Notes under the pieces: model-generated
Told to the model about the DNA's origin: nothing
Databases searched by the model: none
Seen by the model: only the letters and a program-made list of their open reading frames with translations
Assembly: GCA_042701975.1 (NCBI GenBank)
Contig: CP170561.1
Span: 2,480,001 to 2,544,000, forward strand
Source of the DNA: JAFALK01 sp042701975
Lineage (GTDB): Bacteria; Pseudomonadota; Gammaproteobacteria; Burkholderiales; Burkholderiaceae_C
Length of the DNA stretch: 64,000 bases
Direction of reading: 5' to 3'
Shown: positions 57,616-64,000 of the stretch, piece by piece
Numbering within the stretch: the stretch's first letter is position 1
Layout: each line of letters begins with the position of its first letter
Translations under genes and position numbers: made by a program

Positions 57616-58565
57616 GCCACAGCCCTGCCACCGCCACCGCTGAAGTCCGCCGTTATCTGCTGGGACTGCAGCAGTCCATCGTCGAGGCGCTGGAGTGCGC
57701 CGACGGCCAGCCTTTCCTGGTGGATGCCTGGGAGCGCGAGCCCGGCGGCCGGCTGGAGGGCGATGGCCTGGTGCGGCTGATCGAAGGCGGCAGCGTCTTC
57801 GAACGCGGCGGCGTCAACTTCTCGCATGTGCGCGGCCGCGTCCTGCCGCCCAGCGCCACCCAGCACCGGCCCGAGCTGGCCGGCTCGCCTTTCGAGGCCA
57901 TGGGCGTTTCGCTGGTCCTGCATCCGCACAACCCCTTCGTGCCCACGGTCCACATGAACGTGCGCATGTTCGCCGCGTTGCCCGAAGGCCGCGACCCGGT
58001 CGTGTGGTTCGGCGGCGGCATGGACCTGACGCCGTATTACGGCTTCGAGCGCGATGCGCAGCACTTCCACAAGACTTGCGAGGCCGCCGTTGTCCGGCAT
58101 GGCGCCGACCTGCATCCGCGCTTCAAGGCCTGGTGCGATGAATACTTCTTTTTGAAGCACCGCAACGAGCCGCGCGGCGTGGGCGGCATCTTCTTCGATG
58201 ACTTCGCCGAAGGTGGCTTTGACGCCGGCTTTGCGCTGATTCGCTCGGTGGGCGATGCCTTCGTACCGGCCTACCTGCCCGTCGTCGAGCGCCGTCACGG
58301 CTATGCCTACGGCGAGCGCGAACGCGAATTCCAGGCCTACCGACGTGGCCGTTATGTCGAGTTCAATCTCGTCTTCGACCGCGGCACCTTGTTCGGCCTG
58401 CAGTCGGGCGGGCGCACGGAAAGCATCCTGATGTCCATGCCGCCGCAGGTGGCCTGGCGCTATGACTGGAAGCCTGACGAAGGCACGCCGGAAGCGCGGC
58501 TGTACAGCGACTTCCTGCGGCCCCGCGATTGGGCGCACGAGCAGCCGACTCACCTATGGCTTTGA
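57612..58565 (+). CDS. hemF: Oxygen-dependent coproporphyrinogen III oxidase
   Basis: Enzyme of 317 residues converting coproporphyrinogen III to protoporphyrinogen IX with O2 in haem synthesis. Signature segments: FSHVRG near residue 70, HPHNPFVPTVHMNVR, WFGGGMDLTPYYGF, FKAWCDEYFFLKHRNEPRGVGGIFFDD, and the RGRYVEFNLVFDRGTLFGLQSGGR block. Full length. It overlaps the acyltransferase by four bases and nadD by ten. Presence of HemF indicates aerobic haem synthesis. Confidence 0.97.
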   Translation: MSHSPATATAEVRRYLLGLQQSIVEALECADGQPFLVDAWEREPGGRLEGDGLVRLIEGGSVFERGGVNFSHVRGRVLPPSATQHRPELAGSPFEAMGVSLVLHPHNPFVPTVHMNVRMFAALPEGRDPVVWFGGGMDLTPYYGFERDAQHFHKTCEAAVVRHGADLHPRFKAWCDEYFFLKHRNEPRGVGGIFFDDFAEGGFDAGFALIRSVGDAFVPAYLPVVERRHGYAYGEREREFQAYRRGRYVEFNLVFDRGTLFGLQSGGRTESILMSMPPQVAWRYDWKPDEGTPEARLYSDFLRPRDWAHEQPTHLWL

Positions 58566-59137
58566 AGACGGGCTTGTTCGGTGGGACGTTTGACCCGCCG
58601 CATCTCGCGCACCGCGCGCTGGCCCAGCTTGCTCTTGAACGACTGGGCCTGGACCGCGTGCTGTGGGTGCCGGCTGGCCGGCCTTGGCAGAAGCAGGGCG
58701 TGAGTTCGGCCGAGCACCGTCGCGCCATGGTCGAGCTGCTGATCGAAGGTGAGCCGCGCTTTGAGCTGGACGCTTGCGAGATCGAACGCGCCGGCCCGAG
58801 CTACACGGTCGACACCGTGCGCGAGCATGCCGGCGAGGAGCTGTTTCTCATCATCGGGCAGGACCAGTTGGCCCGGCTCGACACCTGGCACGACTGGCAG
58901 GAGATCTGCCACCGCGTCACCCTGGCCGTGGCCGCCCGCGATGGCGATGCGGTCGAACCTAACGCCGTCGTCAGGCAGGCCCAGCCGCGCATCGAGCGCC
59001 TGAGCCTGCCGTCGATGGCCCATTCCTCCACCGCCATCCGCGCGATCGTCGCGCGGGGCGAGGAGATCCAGCCCCTGGTGGGCACGGCGGTCGCCGGGTA
59101 TATTGCCCAGCACCGCCTCTACAGCGAAAAGCAATAA
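58556..59137 (+). CDS. nadD: Nicotinate-nucleotide adenylyltransferase
   Basis: Enzyme of 193 residues making deamido-NAD from nicotinate mononucleotide and ATP. Seen: GLFGGTFDPPHLAHRALA (nucleotidyltransferase HxGH-like site), WVPAGRPWQK, YTVDTVRE, IIGQDQLARLDTWHDW, and SSTAIRAIVARG (ISSTxIR motif). The ATG at 58556 fits the family start; a frame from 58529 adds nine unrelated residues. It is followed by rsfS after 2 bases, the common nadD-rsfS pairing. Confidence 0.95.
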   Translation: MALKTGLFGGTFDPPHLAHRALAQLALERLGLDRVLWVPAGRPWQKQGVSSAEHRRAMVELLIEGEPRFELDACEIERAGPSYTVDTVREHAGEELFLIIGQDQLARLDTWHDWQEICHRVTLAVAARDGDAVEPNAVVRQAQPRIERLSLPSMAHSSTAIRAIVARGEEIQPLVGTAVAGYIAQHRLYSEKQ

Positions 59138-59139
59138 GC

Positions 59140-59877
59140 ATGGACATCCGAAAACTGCAACGCGCCATCGTCGATGGACTCGAAGACGTGAAGGCCCAGA
59201 ACATCCAGGTCCTCAACACCGAGCATCTGTCGCCGCTGTTCGAGCGCGTGATCATTGCTTCGGGCACCAGCAACCGCCAGACCAAGGCGCTGGCCTCCAG
59301 CGTGCGTGAGACCGTCAAGGGTCGCGGCATGCAGGTGATGCGCTGCGAGGGCGAGGACAACGGCGAATGGATCATCGTCGACTGCGGCGCCGCCGTGGTC
59401 CACATCATGCAGCCGTCGATCCGCGACTACTACCACCTCGAAGAGATCTGGGGCGGCAAACCGGTCAAACTCAAGGCGGCCGACATGGAAGTCAGGTTGG
59501 TCAAGGCTTCGGAAGATGCTTCAGCGCCGGCGCCCAAACGCAAGCCCACGGCCAAGAAGCCGCTGACGCCGAGCGCACCCGCGAAGCAATCGGCCAAGAA
59601 GGCCGCCGCACCTGCGAAGAAGGCCGCTGCGCCCGCCAAGAAGTCTGCGCCTGGCAAGAAGGCGGCGCCGGTCAAGAAGGGCGTGAGCACGACCACCGGC
59701 GTGAAGAAGGCTGCGACCAAGACTTCGGCCAAGACTGCGCCGGTCAAGACCATCAAGGTCGGCACGGCCAAGCCGGCGGCGACGAAGAAGGCTTCGCCCG
59801 CAGCCAAGAAGGCGCCGGCCAAGAAGGCTGCACCCGCCAAGAAGGTTGCAGCCAAGGCGACCAAGAAGAAGGCCTGA
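59140..59877 (+). CDS. rsfS: Ribosome silencing factor RsfS with long Lys/Ala-rich tail
   Basis: The first about 120 of 245 residues are a normal RsfS, which binds uL14 and blocks joining of ribosomal subunits under starvation: VDGLEDVKAQNIQVLNTEH, ERVIIASGTSNRQTKALA, EGEDNGEWIIVDCGAAVVHIM, and RDYYHLEEIWGG. The remaining about 120 residues are repeats of AKKAA/PAKK type with many lysines, like the tails of histone H1-like bacterial proteins. Such a tail is strongly basic and probably unstructured and could bind RNA or the ribosome. The tail stays in frame to the stop, which shares one base with rlmH. Confidence 0.93.
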   Translation: MDIRKLQRAIVDGLEDVKAQNIQVLNTEHLSPLFERVIIASGTSNRQTKALASSVRETVKGRGMQVMRCEGEDNGEWIIVDCGAAVVHIMQPSIRDYYHLEEIWGGKPVKLKAADMEVRLVKASEDASAPAPKRKPTAKKPLTPSAPAKQSAKKAAAPAKKAAAPAKKSAPGKKAAPVKKGVSTTTGVKKAATKTSAKTAPVKTIKVGTAKPAATKKASPAAKKAPAKKAAPAKKVAAKATKKKA

Positions 59878-60347
59878 TGCGTCTCGTGCTCGTCGCCGTC
59901 GGCCAGCGCCAACCGGCCTGGGCCGACGCGGCCTACGAGGACTTCGCCAAGCGCTTCCCGCCCGAACTCAAGCTGGAGCTCAAGGCCGTCAAGGCCGAGC
60001 CGCGCACCAGCGGCAAGACGGTCGAGCAGATGATGACGGCCGAAGCCCAGCGCATCGAGGCCGCCATCCCGAAGGGCGCGCGGCGCATCATCCTTGATGA
60101 GCGCGGCCATCAGCGCACCACGGTGCAACTGGCTGAACGGCTCAAGCTCTGGATGGGCGAGGGCCGCGATGCGGCGCTGATCATCGGCGGGCCCGACGGT
60201 CTGCTGCCGGCCTTGAAGGCCACGGCCGACGAAACGCTGCGCCTGTCCGACCTGACCTTGCCGCATGCGTTTGCGCGCGTGCTGCTGGCCGAAGGGCTGT
60301 ACCGGGCCTGGACGGTGATGGTCAACCACCCCTATCACCGCGAATGA
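59877..60347 (+). CDS. rlmH: 23S rRNA pseudouridine-1915 N3-methyltransferase
   Basis: SPOUT methyltransferase of 156 residues modifying helix 69 of 23S rRNA. Seen: MRLVLVAVGQRQPAW, IILDERGHQRTT, IIGGPDGLLP (cofactor knot), and LTLPHAFARVLLAEGLYRAW followed by NHPYHRE at the extreme C-terminus, as in all RlmH. Full length. Its stop overlaps the maf start by ATGA. With rsfS it forms a ribosome-related pair. Confidence 0.96.
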   Translation: MRLVLVAVGQRQPAWADAAYEDFAKRFPPELKLELKAVKAEPRTSGKTVEQMMTAEAQRIEAAIPKGARRIILDERGHQRTTVQLAERLKLWMGEGRDAALIIGGPDGLLPALKATADETLRLSDLTLPHAFARVLLAEGLYRAWTVMVNHPYHRE

Positions 60348-60937
60348 CACCGCGAATGATCTACCTCGCTTCGCAAAGCCCGCGCCGTCGCCAACTGCTC
60401 GAACAGATCGGCGTGGCGCATGAACTGCTGCTGCCCGGCGCCGATGAAGACGCCGAAGCGCTCGAAGCCGTGATCGAAGGCGAGGCGCCGGAGGTCTATT
60501 GCGCTCGCGTGACGGAAGCCAAGCTCGATGCGGCTTTGGCAAGGCTCGCGCGTCGCGGATTGCCGCCAGCACCGGTGCTGTGTTCGGACACCACGGTGGC
60601 GCTCGATCAGCAGATCCTCGGCAAACCTGCGAACGCGGAGGACGCCCTGCGCATGCTGCGACTGCTCAGCGGGCGCAAGCACCGCGTGATCACGGCGGTG
60701 GCGGTGGGCACGGCCGAGCAGCGTCGCGCCATGCTCAATGTCTCCGAAGTCGAGTTCGATGTCGTCGCTGACGCCGACCTGCGCTGTTATGTCGAAAGCG
60801 GCGAACCGTTCGGCAAGGCGGGCTCCTACGCCATACAAAGTGAGGCGGCGACCTGGATTCGGCATATCTCGGGCAGTTATTCAGGCATCATGGGCCTGCC
60901 GCTTTACGAAACAGCACAATTGCTCCGGCAGTTCTGA
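60344..60937 (+). CDS. Maf family nucleotide pyrophosphatase
   Basis: Protein of 197 residues hydrolysing non-canonical or surplus nucleoside triphosphates. Seen: IYLASQSPRRRQLLEQIG, VLCSDTTVALDQQILGKP, LSGRKHRVITAVAV, and GKAGSYAIQSEAATWIRHISGSYSGIMGLPL (from about 160). The DTTVAL and AGSYAIQ motifs point to the YhdE (dTTP/UTP) type over YceF. The start at 60344 overlaps rlmH; an internal ATG at 60356 is possible. Confidence 0.92.
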   Translation: MTPRMIYLASQSPRRRQLLEQIGVAHELLLPGADEDAEALEAVIEGEAPEVYCARVTEAKLDAALARLARRGLPPAPVLCSDTTVALDQQILGKPANAEDALRMLRLLSGRKHRVITAVAVGTAEQRRAMLNVSEVEFDVVADADLRCYVESGEPFGKAGSYAIQSEAATWIRHISGSYSGIMGLPLYETAQLLRQF

Positions 60938-60944
60938 GTTCTGC

Positions 60945-60966
60945 CGCATGACCTGCGCGTCATGCG
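60945..60966 (+). terminator. Hairpin between maf and rng
   Basis: CGCATGAC-CTGCGC-GTCATGCG is a perfect 8-bp stem 8 bases after the maf stop. A-rich sequence follows and no U-tract, so it may be a processing or stabilising structure more than a terminator. Confidence 0.4.
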
Positions 60967-61000
60967 AGAGCGCTCAAAAAAATTTTCAGATTAGGCAGCG

Positions 61001-62479
61001 ATGGAAGACATCCTGATCAACTGGTCCCCGCAGGAGACGCGGGTGGCCATCGTCGAGAACGGCGCGGTCCAAGAGCTTCATATCGAGCGAACGCTCGAGC
61101 GAGGTCTCGTCGGCAACATCTACTCGGGCAAGGTGGCGCGCGTGCTGCCGGGCATGCAGTCGGCCTTCATCGACATCGGCCTGGAACGCGCGGCTTTCCT
61201 GCACGTGGCAGACCTGCACGTGAATGGCAGCCTGCCGCGCAACCACGCCGAAGGCCACGTGCCCGTGCCGATCGAGAAGCTGGTGTTCGAAGGTCAGTCG
61301 CTCACGGTCCAGGTCATCAAGGACCCGATCGGCACCAAGGGCGCGCGGCTGTCCTCGCAGATCTCGATCGCTGGCCGCATGCTCGTGTTCCTGCCGCAGG
61401 ACGAGCACATCGGCATCTCGCAGAAGATCGGCTCGCACGAGACGCGCGAAGCGCTGCGTGCGCGCATGCAAGCCCTTGTGGGCACGGCGGAGGAGGGCGG
61501 CGGTGGCGGCTTCATCCTGCGCACGAACGCAGAGGATGCGAGCGACGATGAACTGGGCGCCGACATCGCCTACCTGCGCAAGACCTGGGCCGCGATCCGC
61601 GAGCGCGCCCACAAGGCCGCGGCAGGATCGCTGCTGCACCAGGACCTGAGCTTGGTCGAGCGCGTGCTGCGCGACCTCACGACCGAGCGCACGGGCTCCA
61701 TCCGCATCGATTCGAAGATGCAGCACGATGTGCTGCACGGCTTTGGCGAGTCCTTCATGCCCACGGCTGTGGCCAAGCTGGAGCATTACCGTGGTGAGCG
61801 GCCGATCTTTGACCTGTGCAATGTGGACGCCGAGGTCGATCGCGCGCTCTCGCGCCGCGTGGACCTCAAGAGCGGCGGCTACCTGATCGTCGACCAGACC
61901 GAGGCGATGACGACCATCGACGTCAACACCGGCGGCTTCGTCGGCGCCCGCAATTTCGACGACACGATCTTCAAGACCAACCTGGAAGCCTGCGGTGCCA
62001 TCGCGCGGCAGCTGCGCCTGCGCAACCTGGGCGGCATCATCATTGTGGACTTCATCGACATGACCCGCGAGGAGCACAAGACCGCGGTGCTGAGCGAGTT
62101 CAGGAAGCAACTGGCCAAGGACCGCACCAAGGTCACGCTGGGCGGCTTCACGCAGCTGGGCCTGGTGGAGATGACCCGCAAGCGCACCCGCGAATCGCTA
62201 GCCCGCATGCTTTGCGAGCCGTGCCCGACCTGCGATGCGCGTGGCCAGATCAAGACGGCCCGCACGGTCTGCTACGACATCATGCGCGAGATCCTGCGCG
62301 AGGCGCGCCAGTTCGCGCCCAAGGAATTCCGCGTGGTCGCGGCAGCCAATGTGGTGGAGATGCTGCTCGACGAAGAAAGCGCCCACCTCGCCGGCCTGTC
62401 GGACTTCATCGGAAAGCCCATTTCTCTGACAGCCGAACCGTCCAATCAAACAGAACATTACGACATCGTCTTGCTCTGA
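61001..62479 (+). CDS. rng: Ribonuclease G
   Basis: Endoribonuclease of 492 residues maturing 16S rRNA and degrading mRNAs. It has the N-terminal S1 domain (VGNIYSGKVARVLPGMQSAF at about 35-55), RNase H-like and 5'-sensor regions, the catalytic aspartates in DVNTGGF and IDFIDM, and the zinc-link cysteines C-P-T-C near 409 (CEPCPTCDARGQ). The length is that of RNase G; the long scaffold tail of RNase E is absent. Just upstream is an A-rich leader (AAAAAAATTTT). tolB follows after 17 bases. Confidence 0.95.
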   Translation: MEDILINWSPQETRVAIVENGAVQELHIERTLERGLVGNIYSGKVARVLPGMQSAFIDIGLERAAFLHVADLHVNGSLPRNHAEGHVPVPIEKLVFEGQSLTVQVIKDPIGTKGARLSSQISIAGRMLVFLPQDEHIGISQKIGSHETREALRARMQALVGTAEEGGGGGFILRTNAEDASDDELGADIAYLRKTWAAIRERAHKAAAGSLLHQDLSLVERVLRDLTTERTGSIRIDSKMQHDVLHGFGESFMPTAVAKLEHYRGERPIFDLCNVDAEVDRALSRRVDLKSGGYLIVDQTEAMTTIDVNTGGFVGARNFDDTIFKTNLEACGAIARQLRLRNLGGIIIVDFIDMTREEHKTAVLSEFRKQLAKDRTKVTLGGFTQLGLVEMTRKRTRESLARMLCEPCPTCDARGQIKTARTVCYDIMREILREARQFAPKEFRVVAAANVVEMLLDEESAHLAGLSDFIGKPISLTAEPSNQTEHYDIVLL

Positions 62480-62496
62480 AGCCAAAATCCAGCCCC

Positions 62497-63786
62497 ATGA
62501 AAGACCTTGCACAGATTCAGCGCCGCACGATGCTCGCGGGCCTGGCCTCGAGCCTCTTCGTCGCCCAGCCCGCGCTGGCCCAGTTCCGCGTGGAGATCAC
62601 CGGCGTGGGCGGCAGCCAGCTGCCGATTGCGATCCCCGACTTCCGCGACGAGGCCAAGACCGGCCAGTCACTGGCTTCCATCATTCGCGCCGACCTGGAG
62701 CGCAGCGGCCAGTTCCTGATCAAAGACGCCGCTGGTGTTCAGCTCTTCGAAGGCAGCACCATCAACTACAGCGAATGGCGCGGCAAGGGCGCCGATGCGC
62801 TGGCCGCCGGCTCGGTCGCCAAGCTAGCCGATGGCCGCTTCGACGTGCGCTACAAGCTCTTCGACGTGGTCAAGGGCTCCGACCAGGGCGGCGAAGCCCA
62901 GGCCGTGGCGCCTGACGACGTGCGCCTGGCCGCCCACCGCGTGGCCGACGCCATCTATCAAAAGCTGACCGGCGAGCGCGGTGTGTTCTCCACCCGCATG
63001 GCCTACGTCTCCAAGATCGGCGGCCGCTACAGCCTGCGCATCACCGATTCGGACGGCGAGGGCGGCCAGATCGCCCTGGCCAGCCCGATGCCCATCATCT
63101 CGCCCACCTGGTCGCCGGACGGCCGCGAGCTGGCCTACGTGTCCTTCGAGTCGAGCAAGGCCGTGGTCTGGGCGCAGGAAATCCTCACCGGACGCCGCCG
63201 CAAGATCGCGGACTTCCGCGGCTCCAACAGCGCACCGGCCTATTCGCCCGACGGCTCCAAGCTGGCCGTGACGCTCTCGCGCGCCGGCGGCTCGCAGCTC
63301 TTCCTGATCAACCGCGACGGCAGCAATGTCCAGCGCCTGACGCAGAGCCTGGCCATCGACACCGAGCCGGTCTTCGCGCCCGACGGCAGCAAGATCTATT
63401 TCGTGAGCGACCGGGGCGGTGGCCCGCAGGTCTACCGCATGCCCGTCAGCGGCGGCGCGGCCGAGCGCGTGACCTTCACCGGCGGCTACAACATCAGCCC
63501 CTCGATCAGCCCGGATGGCCGCTTGATGGCCTTCATCACGCGCGAGGGCGGCTCGGCCTTCCGCCTTTGCGTGATGGACATGAGCAGCGGCCAGGTCCAG
63601 AAGATCACCGACACCACGGCCGACGAGCGCCCGAGCTTCGCGCCCAACGGCCGGCTGATCGTCTACGCCACCCGCGCGGGTGGCCACGACGTGCTGATGA
63701 CCACTACACCGGACGGTCGCGTCAAGGCCAAGCTGACCTCGGCGGCCGACGTGCGCGAACCCACCTGGGGGCCCTTCACCCGTTGA
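62497..63786 (+). CDS. tolB: Tol-Pal system translocation protein TolB
   Basis: Periplasmic beta-propeller protein of 429 residues that binds Pal and helps keep the outer membrane tight and constrict at division. Signal peptide with RRTMLAGLASSLFVAQPALA, N-terminal domain, then WD-like repeats with PTWSPDGRELAYVS, SAPAYSPDGSKLAVTLS, and FAPDGSKIYFVSDRGG. The ATG at 62497 is set by the signal peptide; the open frame extends far upstream inside rng. tolQ, tolR and tolA are not upstream, where rng lies instead. The next gene is probably pal. Confidence 0.95.
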   Translation: MKDLAQIQRRTMLAGLASSLFVAQPALAQFRVEITGVGGSQLPIAIPDFRDEAKTGQSLASIIRADLERSGQFLIKDAAGVQLFEGSTINYSEWRGKGADALAAGSVAKLADGRFDVRYKLFDVVKGSDQGGEAQAVAPDDVRLAAHRVADAIYQKLTGERGVFSTRMAYVSKIGGRYSLRITDSDGEGGQIALASPMPIISPTWSPDGRELAYVSFESSKAVVWAQEILTGRRRKIADFRGSNSAPAYSPDGSKLAVTLSRAGGSQLFLINRDGSNVQRLTQSLAIDTEPVFAPDGSKIYFVSDRGGGPQVYRMPVSGGAAERVTFTGGYNISPSISPDGRLMAFITREGGSAFRLCVMDMSSGQVQKITDTTADERPSFAPNGRLIVYATRAGGHDVLMTTTPDGRVKAKLTSAADVREPTWGPFTR

Positions 63787-63985
63787 AACCGCCGAAATCA
63801 GGGTTGAGACAGATTGCTCAGCCCATGAGGAATAGTTGCACTTGCTACCAATTGTTTCAGCAAGGCTTAAGAAGGCCTATGCTGGACATGTTGGACAATG
63901 TTAGCCGTCCCATCGAGACGATCGACGCCTTGGCGCCATAACGAGCCCGGCTCTACCGGGCATGAACCACACAGGAAGAATCCCC
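63787..63985. other. Gap between tolB and the next gene
   Basis: 199 bases without a convincing gene (a 39-codon frame from 63823 has no ribosome site). The stretch is AT-richer than its surroundings (63815-63905) and may hold a separate promoter for the downstream gene. Confidence 0.45.
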
Positions 63986-64000
63986 ATGAAGATGACCCGC
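63986..64000 (+). CDS. Start of a gene cut by the window edge, probably pal
   Basis: ATG with AGGAAG about 8 bases upstream; only MKMTR is visible. From the usual tolB-pal order I infer peptidoglycan-associated lipoprotein Pal; the five residues alone cannot show it. Confidence 0.5.

Overview
The window is GC-rich DNA from a betaproteobacterium. Gene content and order (hmgA-fahA beside an IclR regulator, prfB with an intact frameshift site, yebC-purD-hemF-nadD-rsfS-rlmH-maf-rng-tolB) suggest Burkholderiales, perhaps a Roseateles- or Rubrivivax-like member. This placement rests on protein resemblance only. The DNA is chromosomal: about 59 tightly packed genes, two tRNAs, and no insertion sequence, prophage, CRISPR array, rRNA or replication origin that I can see.

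1-8.9 kb: a CNNM/CorC-type membrane protein overlaps a SapC-family gene, followed by an orphan FeeM-like N-acyltransferase. An IclR regulator diverges from hmgA-fahA (end of tyrosine catabolism). Then come a secreted protein of unknown function, a VanZ-like protein, tRNA-Thr(CGU) with a strong terminator, and a small membrane protein. 8.9-21 kb, mostly minus strand: a chemoreceptor, a POT peptide transporter, prfB-pepN-fbp and two tandem secreted S9 peptidases. These give a peptide uptake and degradation theme, to which a third S9 peptidase at 40.2 kb adds.

21-31 kb: an orphan DUF4212 gene, an alpha/beta hydrolase, a GNAT, a membrane diguanylate cyclase, ybaK-plsY-ridA, a BlaI/M56 regulatory pair with a two-site operator, and a TonB-dependent receptor. 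A lipoprotein 5'-nucleotidase is divergent from the receptor. 33-37 kb: a hybrid histidine kinase with two receivers and a phosphotransfer domain overlaps a receiver-GGDEF protein, whose last codons lie in the acceptor end of tRNA-Gly(CCC) on the other strand.

37.3-40.1 kb is the most unusual part: a compact minus-strand operon of cytochrome c, Tat/lipoprotein metallophosphoesterase, stand-alone CuA-type cupredoxin, ECF sigma factor and membrane anti-sigma factor. It looks like a self-regulated envelope redox/phosphoesterase module, and I cannot name its function.

40-54.9 kb: a DPP-IV-like peptidase, a SUI1-type factor, a large TPR protein carrying a zinc-protease motif, dbpA, a small conserved protein, glnS downstream of a LytS/LytTR two-component system, a second chemoreceptor and a YjgR-type HerA-like ATPase. 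55-64 kb: a long plus-strand housekeeping run from yebC to tolB, with the first codons of a probable pal at the right edge. Its RsfS carries a long lysine/alanine-rich tail.
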